DNA of 64,000 nt from an uncultured Rikenellaceae bacterium (GCA_946486375.1 CAMLTW010000001.1:1-64000); one strand, 5' to 3'. Shown: positions 14,590 through 23,533, numbered from the stretch's first letter. Notes: generated by a model from the sequence alone, not told the origin. Numbers and translations are program-made.

Positions 14590-14602
14590 TTTCGAACGGG
14601 GA

Positions 14603-14634
14603 CAAAAGTAATACAAAATTATGTTCCCTCCAAC
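14603..14634 (-). promoter_or_regulatory. Promoter of tRNA-Arg
   Basis: On the minus strand TACTTTTG (14603-14610) fits TAnnTTTG with GTTG about 20 bases upstream, placing the start a few bases before the tRNA 5' end. Confidence 0.5.
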
Positions 14635-14652
14635 AATTTTCCCGCTTTTTTC

Positions 14653-15363
14653 TCACTTCGTCGTAATGATGATAACCCCGTTGGCACCCCGCGAACCATA
14701 GATAGCGCCGTCTTTCAGCACGTCTATCCTTTTGATGTCCCGCACATTGACCACAGCGTCGGCCGCCTGCAGGCTTTCGAAGGTGATACCGTCCACCACC
14801 ACCAGCGGTTCGTTGCTGCCATAAAACGATTTGGTGCCCCGCATCGTACTCTGCATCTCATTGTTGGCGCCCCGGCGGATGTCGAGGCCGGCGACCCGCC
14901 CCACCAGCAAATCATAGAGGGAATTGACCGAAGTGTGCTGCAGAATCGCCTGCACGTCCACGGAGGAAGAAGGAGCCGTCATGTCCCGGGCCTTCACCCG
15001 GTTGTATCCCACGTTCACTTCCCGGTCGGCGGCCTGATCGTAATAACTGTAAGCCCGGGCGGATTTTACCCGTACCACCAACGAGTCCATTCCAGTTACG
15101 GGAATGACCGTTCGCCCGTAACGCGGCAGCATGATGACCACCGAATCCTTGTCCGTCAGACCGGAAAAGACATAGGCTCCGTTGCGATCCGTCAGGAAGC
15201 CCCGGTCGGATGCGGCGGTCTGCACGACGATGCCGGGCATCGCTTTTCCCTTGCGGTCGACGATCTTGAGTTTGACATCGCGAAACGTGGAATCGGGCTG
15301 CGGTTGTGCGAAAACCGCCGATCCGATCAGCAGAGCGGGTAGCAGAACGAGAAACGGTTTCAT
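14653..15363 (-). CDS. Stand-alone TonB-receptor plug domain protein, 236 aa
   Basis: The start at 15363 gives a signal peptide (MKPFLVLLPALLIGSAVFAQ); upstream in-frame codons are not signal-like and precede the promoter. After it come a carboxypeptidase-like regulatory domain (LKIVDRKGKAMPGIVVQTAASDRGFLTDRNGAYVF) and a SusC-type plug domain (ILQHTSVNSLYDLLVGRVAGLDIRRG...PLVVVDGI...IKRIDVLKDGAIYGSRGANGVIIITT). The protein stops directly after the plug; a full SusC has about 700 more residues of barrel. The frame ends cleanly at TGA with no barrel-coding sequence beyond it. It may cap or recruit a receptor, or bind a ligand in the periplasm, but no partner gene is adjacent. Confidence 0.75.
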   Translation of the reverse strand: MKPFLVLLPALLIGSAVFAQPQPDSTFRDVKLKIVDRKGKAMPGIVVQTAASDRGFLTDRNGAYVFSGLTDKDSVVIMLPRYGRTVIPVTGMDSLVVRVKSARAYSYYDQAADREVNVGYNRVKARDMTAPSSSVDVQAILQHTSVNSLYDLLVGRVAGLDIRRGANNEMQSTMRGTKSFYGSNEPLVVVDGITFESLQAADAVVNVRDIKRIDVLKDGAIYGSRGANGVIIITTK

Positions 15364-15410
15364 GGCTGAAGTTTTTATGCGGAAAGACCCGGGTGAAAAT
15401 TCCTTTTGGG

Positions 15411-15441
15411 TAAAGTTAATCAATATAATCCGAAAAACAAA
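15411..15441 (-). promoter_or_regulatory. Promoter of the plug-domain gene
   Basis: Minus-strand TTTG (15438-15441), 19 bases, TAACTTTA (15411-15418); gives a leader of about 40 bases to the ATG at 15363. Confidence 0.5.
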
Positions 15442-15545
15442 ATCGGAAAAAAGGGCCGGGAAAAAAGGCAAGCCTTTTGTTAGGAGAAGGGTGCTTTTGT
15501 CTCCCCGCGGGAGCGAGAGTTCCCCAATCGGCAAATTACCTGGAA

Positions 15546-16802
15546 ATGATCTGTGATAAGAAATTCGTGTTTACGGGGCTTCAGTCCTGGAATATGTCGG
15601 CGAGCGGCAATGCGAGGAAACTGGCGATGGAGATTTCGCGCCACAACCAGGTGCTGTACGTCAATCCGCCGATGGATATGGCCGGATTGCTGCGAGGATA
15701 CAGGGACAGGGAGGAGAAACCCGATTCCACGGTGCGCGTCCGGTACGACAGCCAGCGGGTTTTGCGTCGCGTGAATCCGGGGCTGTGGGTGCTGGAACCG
15801 CCAGTGATCCTTTCCGCCGTACACGGGGTGAAAAATTTCACGGTCTTCGACTTTTTCAACAAACGGAACAACCTCAAATTTTACGGCGCGCTTTCTTGGG
15901 CGCTGGAACACCTCGGTTTCGAGCGGATCATCCACATCAACGACAACGATCTTTTCCGCAGTTTCTACCTCAAGGAGCTGCTGGGGCCTCAGCTTTCCAT
16001 CTATTACCGCCGGGACGATCTGACGGTCAATTCTTTTTGGGCTCATCACGCCCGGCGGATAGAGCCGGAGCTGATCGCCAAGTCGGACATCGTACTGACG
16101 ACGAACGACACGCTGGCCGAAGACGCGAGGGATTACAATTTCAATGTTTTCAACGTGGGGCAGGGGGTGGACTTGGAGCATTTCGATCCCACGGTCGAAC
16201 AGCCCATGCCCTGCTTTTTGCGGAATCTTCCCCGGCCCATCGTCGGATACGCAGGGCCGCTCGACACCGCTTCGCTCGCTCCGAACCTCATTTACCGATT
16301 GGCTTCGGAGCGTCCGCGTTATTCGGTGGTGCTGTTGGGACGGGAAGACCATATTTTCAAACGGCATTCCCTGCACGACCTGCCCAACGTGCATTTTATC
16401 CGAAGCCGGCACGTGCAGGATTTTCCGGCCTATATCCGGCATTTCGACGTCTGCATTTATCCCCAGGTCATTCACGACGTCACGCGGGAGGATTATCCCC
16501 GGCGGATCGACGAGTTTCTGGCCATGGGCAAACCGGTGGTGACCATGCGCACTCCCCTGACCGAGATTTTTTACCGGCAGGCTTACCTGGCCGAAACCGA
16601 ACGCAGCTTTTTGCAACTGGTGGATTATGCGCTGACCGAAACCGACGACAACCGGTTGAGGCGGTCGCGGATGGCTTTCGCCCGGACTCATACCTGGGAG
16701 CAGTGCGTGGATCGGATTTATTCCGTTATCGAAATGATTATGAACGAAAACGATCCCGAAGAGATTTGGAATGTTTACGATAAATCGGTGCCCTGCAGTT
16801 GA
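15546..16802 (+). CDS. Glycosyltransferase (GT4-like), 418 aa
   Basis: A GT-B-type glycosyltransferase without signal peptide. The N-terminal half has LQSWNMSASGNARKLAMEISRHNQVLYVNPP, a donor-independent Rossmann-like start, and the C-terminal half has VGYAGPLD and VCIYPQVIHDVTREDYPRRIDEFLAMGKPVVTM, the Glu-containing nucleotide-sugar block. I chose ATG 15546 because upstream residues are not conserved in character. It probably transfers a sugar to a cell-surface glycan, but acceptor and donor cannot be read. It is followed 49 bases later by the RelA/SpoT gene, whose promoter overlaps its 3' end. Confidence 0.7.
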   Translation: MICDKKFVFTGLQSWNMSASGNARKLAMEISRHNQVLYVNPPMDMAGLLRGYRDREEKPDSTVRVRYDSQRVLRRVNPGLWVLEPPVILSAVHGVKNFTVFDFFNKRNNLKFYGALSWALEHLGFERIIHINDNDLFRSFYLKELLGPQLSIYYRRDDLTVNSFWAHHARRIEPELIAKSDIVLTTNDTLAEDARDYNFNVFNVGQGVDLEHFDPTVEQPMPCFLRNLPRPIVGYAGPLDTASLAPNLIYRLASERPRYSVVLLGREDHIFKRHSLHDLPNVHFIRSRHVQDFPAYIRHFDVCIYPQVIHDVTREDYPRRIDEFLAMGKPVVTMRTPLTEIFYRQAYLAETERSFLQLVDYALTETDDNRLRRSRMAFARTHTWEQCVDRIYSVIEMIMNENDPEEIWNVYDKSVPCS

Positions 16803-16828
16803 ACGTACGCAGGAAATCGCTATCTTTA
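16799..16828 (+). promoter_or_regulatory. Putative promoter of the RelA/SpoT gene
   Basis: TTG (16799-16801), 19 bases, TATCTTTA (16821-16828), about 24 bases before the ATG at 16852. Confidence 0.4.
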
Positions 16829-16851
16829 GAGCGGGAAAAAGGGATACGTTT

Positions 16852-19044
16852 ATGGAAACCGCAACGAAGAAAGAGGAGCCTGCCCCCGGCGGGAATGTGC
16901 GTTATTGCAGGCCGCTGCTGGCGTCCGTCCGGAAGAATTTCAGCGACCGGAGCTACGAATTGATCCGGGAGGCGTTGGGTGAAGCGGTGGCCGGGCTGGA
17001 AGGTATGACCCGTTATGACGGGACACCGTTCGTCGCGCATTCCATCAACACCGCTCTGATCGTCGGCGAAGAAATCGGGCTGGGGAGGAATTCCGTGATT
17101 TCCGCCCTTTTGCACGATGTGGTGAGGCTGGGCAAACTTTCGCCCGGGGAGGCGGGACGGCGGTTCGGCGAAGAATGCGTACCGATTCTGAAAGGTCTGT
17201 GCGACATTTCGGAGGTGGATCCGAAAAAGTCGGAAGAGCAGGCCGACAACTTCCGGGAACTGATCCTTTCCTATTCCACCGATCCGCGCGTGATCCTGAT
17301 CAAACTGGCCGACCGGCTGGAGGTGATGCGGTCGCTCGAAGCTTTTCCGGCGGAGAAGCGGGAAAAGAAATCGTGGGAAACGCTCAACCTGTATGCGCAG
17401 CTGGCGCATAAGCTGGGGCTTTATTCCCTGAAGTCGGAAATGGAAGACCTTTCCCTGAAGTACACTTTCCCGGAAGAATACGATCACATCGTTCGCAAGC
17501 TGGCCGATACGGCGGCGCAGCGGATGGATTTCATCGCCCGGTTTCTGGAACCCGTCGAAAACAGGCTCAAACAGAGCGGACTGAAATATACGGTCAAGAG
17601 CCGCACCAAATCGGTCTATTCCATCTGGCGGAAAATGAAACGCACGGGGGTGTCTTTCGAAGAGGTGTACGACGTGTTCGCCATCCGGATCATCCTCGAT
17701 TGTCCGCGGGAGACGGAAAAGCAGGCCTGCTGGAGCGTCTATTCCATCGTGACCGATTTTTATACGCCCAATCCGGAGCGGATGCGCGACTGGATTTCCA
17801 TCCCGAAATCCAACGGCTATGAGTCGCTTCATACCACCGTGGTGACCCGTGAGGGGAAATGGGTGGAAGTGCAGATCCGTACGGAACGGATGGACGAAGT
17901 GGCCGAGCGGGGCGTGGCGGCTCACTGGCGTTACAAGGGGGTGAAACAGGGCGGCCTGAGTAGCGAAGAATGGCTGTCCAAGCTCCGGGAGCTGATGGAA
18001 ACGACGGAGAGCGCGGTGGGCATTTCCAAGAAATTCGACACTCCGCTTTCGTCGAAGGAAGTTTTCGTGTTCACCCCCAACGGGGATTTGCACAAGTTGC
18101 CGGAGGGAGCCACGGTGCTCGATTTCGCGTTCGAAATTCATTCCAGACTGGGGTATTCGTGCACGGGCGCCCGGGTGAATCACCGCAACGTTTCCATCCG
18201 GGAGAAGCTCCGGAACGGGGACGTGGTGGAAGTCGTGACTTCGAAGAGCCAGAAGCCCAAGGCGGATTGGCTCAATCTGGTCGTGACCGGGAAAGCCCGG
18301 TCGCGGATCAAGGCTTTCCTGCGGGAGGAGAAAGCCCGGGCCGCCAGCATGGGCCGCGAAATTCTGGAACGGAAACTGCGGAACTGGAAAATCGTCCTGT
18401 CCATCGACGAGGCGGTGACCCTCCTGTGCAAGCATTACAAGCTGAAAACGGGGACGGAGCTTTATGGCCTGATCGCGGACGAGCAGGTGAGCCTGGTCGA
18501 AGTGAAGGAGCTGGTGTCGGGCGAGCGATCGCCGGCCGTGGATGAAAAGCCGAGGGGGGAGAGCCGGATCCGGCGGGAGACCGATACGGACGGATGCCTG
18601 GTCATCGACGACACGCTGCGGCAGGTGAGTTACAAACTCGGGAAGTGCTGCAATCCGATTTACGGAGACGAAATTTTCGGATTCGTGACCGTTTCCGCCG
18701 GGATCACCATCCACCGGAAAGATTGTCCCAACGGCGCCCGGCTGATGGAGAATTACCCTTACCGGGTGCTCAGGGCCAGGTGGCGGTCGGACGCCAGCAC
18801 CGGGTCTTTCCGGGCATCGCTCAGGCTGCAGGCCGAGGAGAGCGTCGGGTTGGTGAACCGGATCACGGAAGTGATCAACAAGGAGTTGAAAATCAACATC
18901 CGCTCCATGAGCCTGACCCCTTCGGGCGGCACTCTTTCGGGCGTCATCAACGTGGAGGTCACCAGTACGCAGATGGTGGATATGGTGATTTACAGTTTGT
19001 TGCGGATCAAAGGGGTGCAGCGCGTTTATCGCCTGAACAACTGA
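16852..19044 (+). CDS. RelA/SpoT-family (p)ppGpp synthetase with degenerate hydrolase, 730 aa
   Basis: Long-RSH layout: HD domain (about 30-190), synthetase (about 230-370; RTKSVYSIWRKMK, VYDVFAIRII, KSNGYESLHT, EVQIRTERMDEVAERG), TGS (about 395-455; FTPNGDLHKLPEGATVLDFAF), helical/zinc-finger region and C-terminal ACT (about 655-730). The HD half keeps H63 and H88-D89 but the ED pair after HDVV is R92-L93, and the usual Asn in DRLHNMR is Val158 (DRLEVMR). These residues are needed for hydrolysis in bifunctional Rel/SpoT enzymes, so this is likely a RelA-type synthetase only. Start at 16852 suits the promoter; an upstream in-frame start lies inside the previous gene. Confidence 0.85.
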   Translation: METATKKEEPAPGGNVRYCRPLLASVRKNFSDRSYELIREALGEAVAGLEGMTRYDGTPFVAHSINTALIVGEEIGLGRNSVISALLHDVVRLGKLSPGEAGRRFGEECVPILKGLCDISEVDPKKSEEQADNFRELILSYSTDPRVILIKLADRLEVMRSLEAFPAEKREKKSWETLNLYAQLAHKLGLYSLKSEMEDLSLKYTFPEEYDHIVRKLADTAAQRMDFIARFLEPVENRLKQSGLKYTVKSRTKSVYSIWRKMKRTGVSFEEVYDVFAIRIILDCPRETEKQACWSVYSIVTDFYTPNPERMRDWISIPKSNGYESLHTTVVTREGKWVEVQIRTERMDEVAERGVAAHWRYKGVKQGGLSSEEWLSKLRELMETTESAVGISKKFDTPLSSKEVFVFTPNGDLHKLPEGATVLDFAFEIHSRLGYSCTGARVNHRNVSIREKLRNGDVVEVVTSKSQKPKADWLNLVVTGKARSRIKAFLREEKARAASMGREILERKLRNWKIVLSIDEAVTLLCKHYKLKTGTELYGLIADEQVSLVEVKELVSGERSPAVDEKPRGESRIRRETDTDGCLVIDDTLRQVSYKLGKCCNPIYGDEIFGFVTVSAGITIHRKDCPNGARLMENYPYRVLRARWRSDASTGSFRASLRLQAEESVGLVNRITEVINKELKINIRSMSLTPSGGTLSGVINVEVTSTQMVDMVIYSLLRIKGVQRVYRLNN

Positions 19045-19062
19045 CGAACGTCCGCGCACCTT

Positions 19063-19070
19063 TATATTTG
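19063..19070 (+). promoter_or_regulatory. -7 element upstream of era
   Basis: TATATTTG, 24 bases before the era ATG; no clear -33. Confidence 0.5.
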
Positions 19071-19094
19071 TGGAATTAATTTGAAAGGAATAAA

Positions 19095-19976
19095 ATGCAT
19101 AAAGCCGGATTTGTCAATATCATCGGAAACCCCAACGTGGGAAAATCGACGCTGATGAACGCGCTGGTGGGAGAACGCCTTTCCATCATCACTTCCAAGG
19201 CGCAGACCACCCGCCACCGGATCATGGGAATCGTGAACGGCGAGGATTTCCAAATCGTCTATTCCGACACGCCGGGGGTGCTGAAACCCAATTACAAATT
19301 GCAGGAGTCGATGATGCGTTTCGTGACCGGAGCGTTGCGGGATGCGGACATCATCCTGTACGTGACCGACGTGGTGGAAAAAATCGACAAGAATGCGGAG
19401 TTTCTGGAAAAGGTGCGGGAGTCCGGGATTCCCCTGATCGCCGTCATCAACAAGATCGACCTGACCACTCCCGAAAAACTCGATGAACGGGTGGAAGAAG
19501 TGCAGAAGCTGCTGCCGGGAGCGAAGGTAGTTCCCGTGTCGGCCCGGAACGATTTCAACATCGGCGGCCTGTTCGACCTGATCCTGTCGATGCTGCCCGA
19601 GGGCCCCGCCTTTTATCCGAAAGATACGCTCACCGATAAGACGATGCGCTTTTTCGCTTCGGAGATCATCCGGGAAAAGATTTTCCTGAACTATGAAAAG
19701 GAAATTCCGTACAGCGTGGAGATTTCGGTGGACGAGTACAAGGAGGAACCGACCATCGACCGGATCGCCGCGACCATCTATGTGGCCCGGGAATCCCAGA
19801 AGGGAATCCTGATCGGACATCAGGGAGCCAAACTCAAGAAGGTGGGGACGCAGGCCCGTACGGAATTGGAAGCGTTCCTGGGAAAGAAGGTTTTCCTGCA
19901 ACTGTTCGTCAAGGTGAATCCCGACTGGCGCAATAACGACCGGGCGCTGCGCGGCTTCGGATATACGGCGGAGTAG
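19095..19976 (+). CDS. era: GTPase Era, 293 aa
   Basis: Essential GTPase that binds 16S rRNA and helps small-subunit maturation at the inner face of the membrane. G1 is GNPNVGKST, G3 DTPGV, G4 NKID, followed by a C-terminal KH domain with GAKLKKVGTQARTELEAFLGKKVFLQLFVKV. Length and start (MHKAGFVNIIGNPNVGKST) match the family. It has its own -7 element and is followed by the GH2 gene 68 bases later. Confidence 0.95.
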   Translation: MHKAGFVNIIGNPNVGKSTLMNALVGERLSIITSKAQTTRHRIMGIVNGEDFQIVYSDTPGVLKPNYKLQESMMRFVTGALRDADIILYVTDVVEKIDKNAEFLEKVRESGIPLIAVINKIDLTTPEKLDERVEEVQKLLPGAKVVPVSARNDFNIGGLFDLILSMLPEGPAFYPKDTLTDKTMRFFASEIIREKIFLNYEKEIPYSVEISVDEYKEEPTIDRIAATIYVARESQKGILIGHQGAKLKKVGTQARTELEAFLGKKVFLQLFVKVNPDWRNNDRALRGFGYTAE

Positions 19977-20044
19977 CGGAGGACGGTGTGTTTCGTCCGG
20001 ATTTACGGATGCGGGAAGGGTGTGGATATAAAAGATTAGGGAAG

Positions 20045-22069
20045 ATGAAATACTTGTTGATGGCGATGACGCTGCTCTTGGCGACGGCGGAAGGGTATGC
20101 GCGGGAAGTGATGAATCTGAATCGGAACTGGCAGTTTTCGATGGATAACGACCTGAATCTGCGCAACCGCCAGAATGTGCATTTGCCCCATACGTGGAAT
20201 TACGATGCGGTCAGTGCGCGGCAGGACTACGTGCGGGGGCTGGCCAACTATTTCAAGGACGTCCGGATACCGGATTCCTGGCGCGACAAACGGGTTTACC
20301 TTCGTTTCAAAGGGGTCAACAGCGAGGCCAACGTGTTCGTGAACGGCCGGTTCGCCGGAGAGCATACGGGCGGATACACCGGGTTTACCATCGAGATCAC
20401 CCCCTTCCTGCGTTTCGGAAGCAACAATAATCTTTGGGTGCGGGTGAACAACGCTCCGCAGCTGGATTACATGCCTGTCAATGGGGATTTCAACATTTAC
20501 GGAGGGATTTACCGGGACGTGGAACTGATCGTGACCGAACCCAACCATATCGCCCTGTCCGATTACGGGTCGGACGGCGTGTACCTGAAACAAGGCAAAG
20601 TGACCGACAAGAAGGCCGAGGTGGATGCGCTGGTCAGGGTGGATGCGGCCGTTCCGGGAACCTATACCGTAACGCTGGACGTGAACGATTCGGAGAGCGG
20701 TTTTACGATCCTCAGCCGGCAGGAGAAAGTGAAAACGGACGAAGGGCGGGGAGCCGTCACCCTTCCGTTCTCTTTGGAAAATCCCCGCTTGTGGAACGGA
20801 TTGCGGGAGGCCTATCGGTATGAGGTCGTGGTGAAGCTGCAGGACGACAAAAAAACGCTCGATTCGCTGGTCGTGCCGATGGGGCTGCGTTATTTCGCCA
20901 TCGACCCGGACAGCGGTTTCATGCTGAACGGCAGGAAATATCCGTTGCACGGAGTGACGCGGCATCAGGATCGCAGCGGTCGGGGAAACGCGCTGCGGCC
21001 GGAGGAACAGGAGGAAGACCTCGACCTGATGCTGGAAATGGGCGTGAATGCCGTGCGGATGATCAACTATCCGCAGGACCCTTATTTCTATGAGCTGGCC
21101 GATCGGTACGGCCTGATCCTTTGGAGCGAGCTCCCGCTGGTGGGGCCGCGTCTGATTCTGGACAACGGGTATATCAACAAGGAGTCTTTCCGGGAGAACG
21201 GGCGTCAGCAGCTACGGGAAATGATCCTTCAGCATTACAACAATCCGTCGGTGTTTTTCTGGGGCCTTTTCTCCAACCTGATTACGCGGGGAGACGATCC
21301 GTCGGAATACATCCGGGAGCTGAATACGCTGGCGCACGAGCTCGATCCCACGCGTCCGACCATCGGCACCAGCAACCAGGACGGGGATATCAATTTCATC
21401 ACCGACCTGATCGGATGGAGTCAGTATCTGGGATGGCAGTCGGGACAGGTTTCCGATGTGGACGTTTGGCTGAAGCAGCTCACGCGGGACTGGAAGCAGC
21501 TCAAGTCGGCCATCGGGGAATACGGTGCGGGAGGCGCGCTGCTGCACCAGAGCGATTCGCTGACGCGGCCGGGCCCGCGCGATACGTGGCATCCCGAACG
21601 GTGGCAAACCCACTATCATGAACGGTTTTACGACATTCTGAAGAAATATCCGGCCATCTGGGGGAGTTTCGTGCATTCGATGTTCGACTACGGTTCCCCG
21701 AACTTTCGGGGAGGCGATACGCCGGGTGTGAGCGATTTCGGACTGGTGACCTACGACCGGCAGAAGAAAAAGGACGCCTTTTACTTTTACAAAGCCAACT
21801 GGAACCGGGCGGAACCTTTCGTGCATATAGCCGAAAAGCGTTGGAACGAGCGGGCCGACCGCGTGCAGACGCTGAAGGTGTTTTCCAACCAGCCGGAAGT
21901 GGAACTGGTGGTGAACGGCATTTCGCAGGGACAGAAGACCGGTACCAACGGCGTGTTCGTCTGGGAACGGGTGGAACTGCAACCGGGCGAAAACACTGTC
22001 GAGGCATATTCCGGCCGGGTGAATGACGGGGTTGAAATCCGTATCGTGCCTTCCCGTACGAGGCTTTAG
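20045..22069 (+). CDS. GH2-family glycoside hydrolase-like protein with altered acid/base site, 674 aa
   Basis: Secreted (signal peptide MKYLLMAMTLLLATAEGYA). Order: jelly-roll sugar-binding domain (about 22-165), Ig-like domain (about 170-285), TIM barrel (about 288-590; LHGVTRHQDR, LILWSELPLVG) and a C-terminal beta domain. The GH2 nucleophile segment GEYGAGG with Glu492 is kept. The acid/base segment, normally W-(S/G)-x-x-N-E, reads WGLFSN (405-411), so Asn411 stands where Glu is expected. The nearest GH2 activity would be beta-galactosidase-like, but catalysis may be impaired or depend on another residue. The start at 20045 is the ATG that exposes the signal. Confidence 0.8.
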   Translation: MKYLLMAMTLLLATAEGYAREVMNLNRNWQFSMDNDLNLRNRQNVHLPHTWNYDAVSARQDYVRGLANYFKDVRIPDSWRDKRVYLRFKGVNSEANVFVNGRFAGEHTGGYTGFTIEITPFLRFGSNNNLWVRVNNAPQLDYMPVNGDFNIYGGIYRDVELIVTEPNHIALSDYGSDGVYLKQGKVTDKKAEVDALVRVDAAVPGTYTVTLDVNDSESGFTILSRQEKVKTDEGRGAVTLPFSLENPRLWNGLREAYRYEVVVKLQDDKKTLDSLVVPMGLRYFAIDPDSGFMLNGRKYPLHGVTRHQDRSGRGNALRPEEQEEDLDLMLEMGVNAVRMINYPQDPYFYELADRYGLILWSELPLVGPRLILDNGYINKESFRENGRQQLREMILQHYNNPSVFFWGLFSNLITRGDDPSEYIRELNTLAHELDPTRPTIGTSNQDGDINFITDLIGWSQYLGWQSGQVSDVDVWLKQLTRDWKQLKSAIGEYGAGGALLHQSDSLTRPGPRDTWHPERWQTHYHERFYDILKKYPAIWGSFVHSMFDYGSPNFRGGDTPGVSDFGLVTYDRQKKKDAFYFYKANWNRAEPFVHIAEKRWNERADRVQTLKVFSNQPEVELVVNGISQGQKTGTNGVFVWERVELQPGENTVEAYSGRVNDGVEIRIVPSRTRL

Positions 22070-22254
22070 CCGTTTTTTCTTTCTTTATCGGCGTTTTCGA
22101 CGGGCTTCTTCCGGGGTTCCGCACGTTCTGCGGCGGTCGGGGTATGGTTTTACCGCCGGAATAGGGGAGTGTGTTTGCCGGACGGGAGGAGGCGAACCGG
22201 AGTGTTTCCAGAACATGTTATGCTTTTTCAGCGGGTTGCCGAATGTGCGACCGC

Positions 22255-22284
22255 AACCGCGAAACAGATGTTCCGCGGTTTTTT
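22255..22284 (+). terminator. Candidate terminator
   Basis: AACCGCG (22255-22261) pairs with CGCGGTT (22274-22280), followed by TTTT. Confidence 0.5.
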
Positions 22285-22382
22285 ATTCGGTTCGGTATTC
22301 GTGAATGAAGATGGTTGTTTTCGGGCGAATTTTTCGGTTCTTGTTGTCCGGTCATGTCTGTTGTCAAAAAGCCTGAAAAACG

Positions 22383-22423
22383 GTTAACATATTATTGTGT
22401 ATAGTAAAAATATGTTAACTTTG
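22383..22423 (+). promoter_or_regulatory. Promoter and inverted-repeat operator of the LruC-type gene
   Basis: TTG (22395-22397), 18 bases, TAACTTTG (22416-22423). A perfect inverted repeat GTTAACATA (22383-22391)/TATGTTAAC (22411-22419) brackets the -33 and runs into the -7, a geometry suited to a dimeric repressor. Confidence 0.6.
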
Positions 22424-22457
22424 TGTCGTAAAGATGATCGACCTAAATGCGGTGGCT

Positions 22458-23501
22458 ATGAAAAAATACGGTTTTATCCTGTGCAGCCTTCTGCTGGTTG
22501 TTTCCTGCGTGAAGGAACCCGGCGTTCCCAAAGAGGAACCGGCCGTTACGCCCGATGTGAAACATTTCCAGACTTCCCAAGAATTCGAGGTTCCCGTCCG
22601 GGACGGATTCGTGACTCAGGTGGTGGTCGGCGGAGAAACGATAGCGGAAGCGGTATCTCCCATGACCATCCTGCTGCCCCGGTATTCTGCCGCGACGAAA
22701 GCCGCTGCGGAGCCGGGACTGGTTTATGTTCCCCGAAGCGAATATCCCAACGTATTGGAGAACAAGGCCAAACTGTACCAGGTCGTTTGTTTCGAGGATT
22801 CCAGAGAGGGGGATCACGATTATAACGATCTGGTGATCCACGTTCTTTATAAGAGGCAGGGCAATATCTTCGGTTTCGGGGTGCATCCCGTGGCGTTGGG
22901 GTCCACGAAGTCGATCAAGCTCGGATGCTCGGTTTACAAAGGGGATACCCAGATTTTCAAGGGACTCGTTACGCCGGAAGGGAAAGACTGCCGGACGCAG
23001 TATTTCGAATCCCAGGAAGGGTTCATCAATACGGTGGGTTCCGTTATCAACCAGCAGAACGGCGGGTGGAACTGCTACCTTGCCTCATCCATCCGGAACT
23101 GGGATATCAGCAAGTATCCGGGAACGGGAGCCATGCGGGTGGAATGGTACATCGTGGTGGACGGCGGAGTCGAGTTGCATGCCCTGTCCACCAAATACCT
23201 CGACCGGTCGTTCGACAAAAACGCTTTGCCCTATGGACTGGTCATTACCAATACCGGTTCCCAATATATCGAGTACGGGGCGATTTGCGGACTGGACTGG
23301 TTCAATTATCCGAAGGAATCGAAAGGCATCGAGACGGTGTATCCCGGTCTTTGGGAATGGCTGACCACCGACAAGGCGTTCGATTTCGCCGATATTTACA
23401 GTGGAGAGGCCGTACCGGCCGATGCCTATCCGGCAAGCGATCTGGGGCTGTTTACCTCGGTGGACGCGGATGTCTGCAATTCGAAATACAGGCAGAATTG
23501 A
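22458..23501 (+). CDS. LruC-type (DUF4842-like) lipoprotein, 347 aa
   Basis: Signal peptide II with lipobox VVSC at about residue 16, then a beta-rich secreted protein. The segment YQVVCFEDSREGDHDYNDLVIHVLYK matches the calcium-loop-like FEDxxxGDxDYNDL signature of LruC/DUF4842 and related surface domains. The C-terminal half (FGFGVHPVALGSTKSIKLG..., GAICGLDWFNYPKE) is typical of the same group. These are cell-surface proteins of unknown role, sometimes linked to adhesion. Start chosen at 22458, nearest the hydrophobic signal. It has its own promoter with an operator-like repeat and ends at a strong terminator. Confidence 0.65.
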   Translation: MKKYGFILCSLLLVVSCVKEPGVPKEEPAVTPDVKHFQTSQEFEVPVRDGFVTQVVVGGETIAEAVSPMTILLPRYSAATKAAAEPGLVYVPRSEYPNVLENKAKLYQVVCFEDSREGDHDYNDLVIHVLYKRQGNIFGFGVHPVALGSTKSIKLGCSVYKGDTQIFKGLVTPEGKDCRTQYFESQEGFINTVGSVINQQNGGWNCYLASSIRNWDISKYPGTGAMRVEWYIVVDGGVELHALSTKYLDRSFDKNALPYGLVITNTGSQYIEYGAICGLDWFNYPKESKGIETVYPGLWEWLTTDKAFDFADIYSGEAVPADAYPASDLGLFTSVDADVCNSKYRQN

Positions 23502-23533
23502 TAGGCGGAGAAAATGCCTTTGCACGGATGAAG

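Larger units (their letters stand above)
22070..22457. other. Intergenic region between GH2 and LruC-type genes
   Basis: No gene seen in 388 bases. It holds a candidate terminator at 22255-22284 and the promoter/operator at 22383-22423. Confidence 0.5.

Noticed and set aside
16738..19059. A 773-codon open frame antisense to the RelA/SpoT gene
   Set aside because: It mirrors a well-supported gene; long antisense frames are expected in GC-rich coding DNA, and the translation is His/Arg/Pro-rich without domains.
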